A DNA stretch of 6,400 nucleotides from the NCBI GenBank assembly GCA_017628435.1, contig JAGBZE010000227.1, positions 1 to 6,400 of the forward strand, given 5' to 3'. Below the pieces are notes generated by a model that was not told the origin of the DNA, did no database searches, and saw only the letters and a list, made by a program, of their open reading frames with translations. Positions within the stretch are counted from its first letter, which is position 1. The number at the start of each line of letters is the position of its first letter. Shown one piece after another: positions 6,179 to 6,400 of this stretch. The DNA comes from Akkermansia sp. (GTDB taxonomy: Bacteria > Verrucomicrobiota > Verrucomicrobiia > Verrucomicrobiales > Akkermansiaceae). A program made the translations under genes and the position numbers.

Positions 6179-6400
6179 GGTTACATGGTTTGTTCAGTAT
6201 CATCGAACCGCATTGGTCCATGGATATTGACCCTGGTGTACCACAAGCCGTTGGATATATGGTATCTCGCGGACAACGTCCGCGAAGTTCTCTCTGCGCC
6301 AGCAGAAATTCTCTCGCCGCAGGCGAAATTCTCTCTGCGACAGCAGAAATTCTCTCTGCCCGCAAGGGCAGAAATAAAACAGGTAATATCTCGCGGGCCC
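6179..6400. other. Gene-free leader region upstream of the permease
   Basis: These 222 bp hold no credible gene. The proximal 88 bp (6179-6266) should contain the permease promoter. The only -10 candidate I see is GATACT on the minus strand (6201-6196, 4 of 6), with no good -35, so I do not call a promoter. The distal part is the hairpin array described separately. Confidence 0.6.
6267..6400. repeat. Array of small hairpins with covarying stems and a constant linker
   Basis: Five short inverted repeats follow each other: TCGCGGAC-aac-GTCCGCGA (6267-6285), TCTGC-gcca-GCAGA (6293-6306), TCGCC-gca-GGCGA (6314-6326), TCTGC-gaca-GCAGA (6334-6347) and TCTGCCC-gcaa-GGGCAGA (6355-6372). The 7-nt linkers between them are AGTTCTC once, then AATTCTC three times. 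The last four start 20-21 bp apart. Stem sequences differ but every one is perfectly paired. After 18 bp, TCGCGGGCCC (6391-6400) looks like the left arm of a further hairpin cut by the window edge. The region reads through as a low-complexity ORF on the minus strand, which is not taken as a gene. Confidence 0.8.

Noticed and set aside
6196..6201. GATACT on the minus strand as a -10 for the permease
   Set aside because: It matches 4 of 6, but no -35 better than about 2 of 6 lies 16-19 bp upstream; too weak to list as a promoter.
6168..6365. 65-codon minus-strand open frame across the hairpin array
   Set aside because: Its repeated low-complexity residues (AERISAVAERISP) come from the array units. 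It overlaps the permease start and has no start context, so it is probably an artefact of the repeat.
6267..6400. Possible CRISPR array
   Set aside because: The constant part is only 7 nt and the variable parts are self-complementary stems of 13-19 nt. CRISPR has long constant repeats and unrelated spacers of about 30 nt.

Overview
The window looks like chromosomal DNA from a verrucomicrobial gut bacterium, most likely Akkermansia or a close relative. The main clue is the partial gene at the left edge. It ends in a PEP-CTERM type sorting tail with an Arg-rich stop-transfer end (RRRRK), a very common C-terminus in Akkermansia. The moderately high GC content, the lack of Shine-Dalgarno sequences and a GadC-family antiporter fit this. 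The taxonomic call is inference, because there is no rRNA or other strict marker here.

Left part (1-1803). The last 21 codons of an exported PEP-CTERM protein are followed by a terminator, a short heptanucleotide repeat and a TATAAT box. Then comes lysS, a complete class II lysyl-tRNA synthetase. A perfect 26-bp palindrome closes lysS and separates it from the convergent genes that follow.

Middle part (1804-4680). On the minus strand a GbsR/MarR-family regulator is followed 35 bp later by an NAD(P)-binding SDR-type protein. An 18-bp perfect palindrome lies inside the regulator's promoter. A 16/18 match to the same sequence sits just before the SDR start codon. This is the architecture of an autoregulated repressor that also controls its neighbour. 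Diverging from it on the plus strand are an unrecognised protein built of two similar halves (DUF4279-like at best) and, 9 bp later, a GNAT acetyltransferase. These two probably form an operon with its own TATAAT promoter.

Right part (4681-6400). A GadC-like glutamate/GABA antiporter family permease runs on the minus strand, convergent with the GNAT gene. The two stop codons lie within a 7-bp tandem repeat. Upstream of the permease is a gene-free stretch of 222 bp. Its distal 134 bp is an array of small hairpins whose stems vary in sequence but stay complementary, joined by a near-constant 7-nt linker. It appears to restart at the window edge, and it is the least explained element here. No gap between genes exceeds 300 bp. 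No tRNA, rRNA, CRISPR array or insertion sequence was seen.
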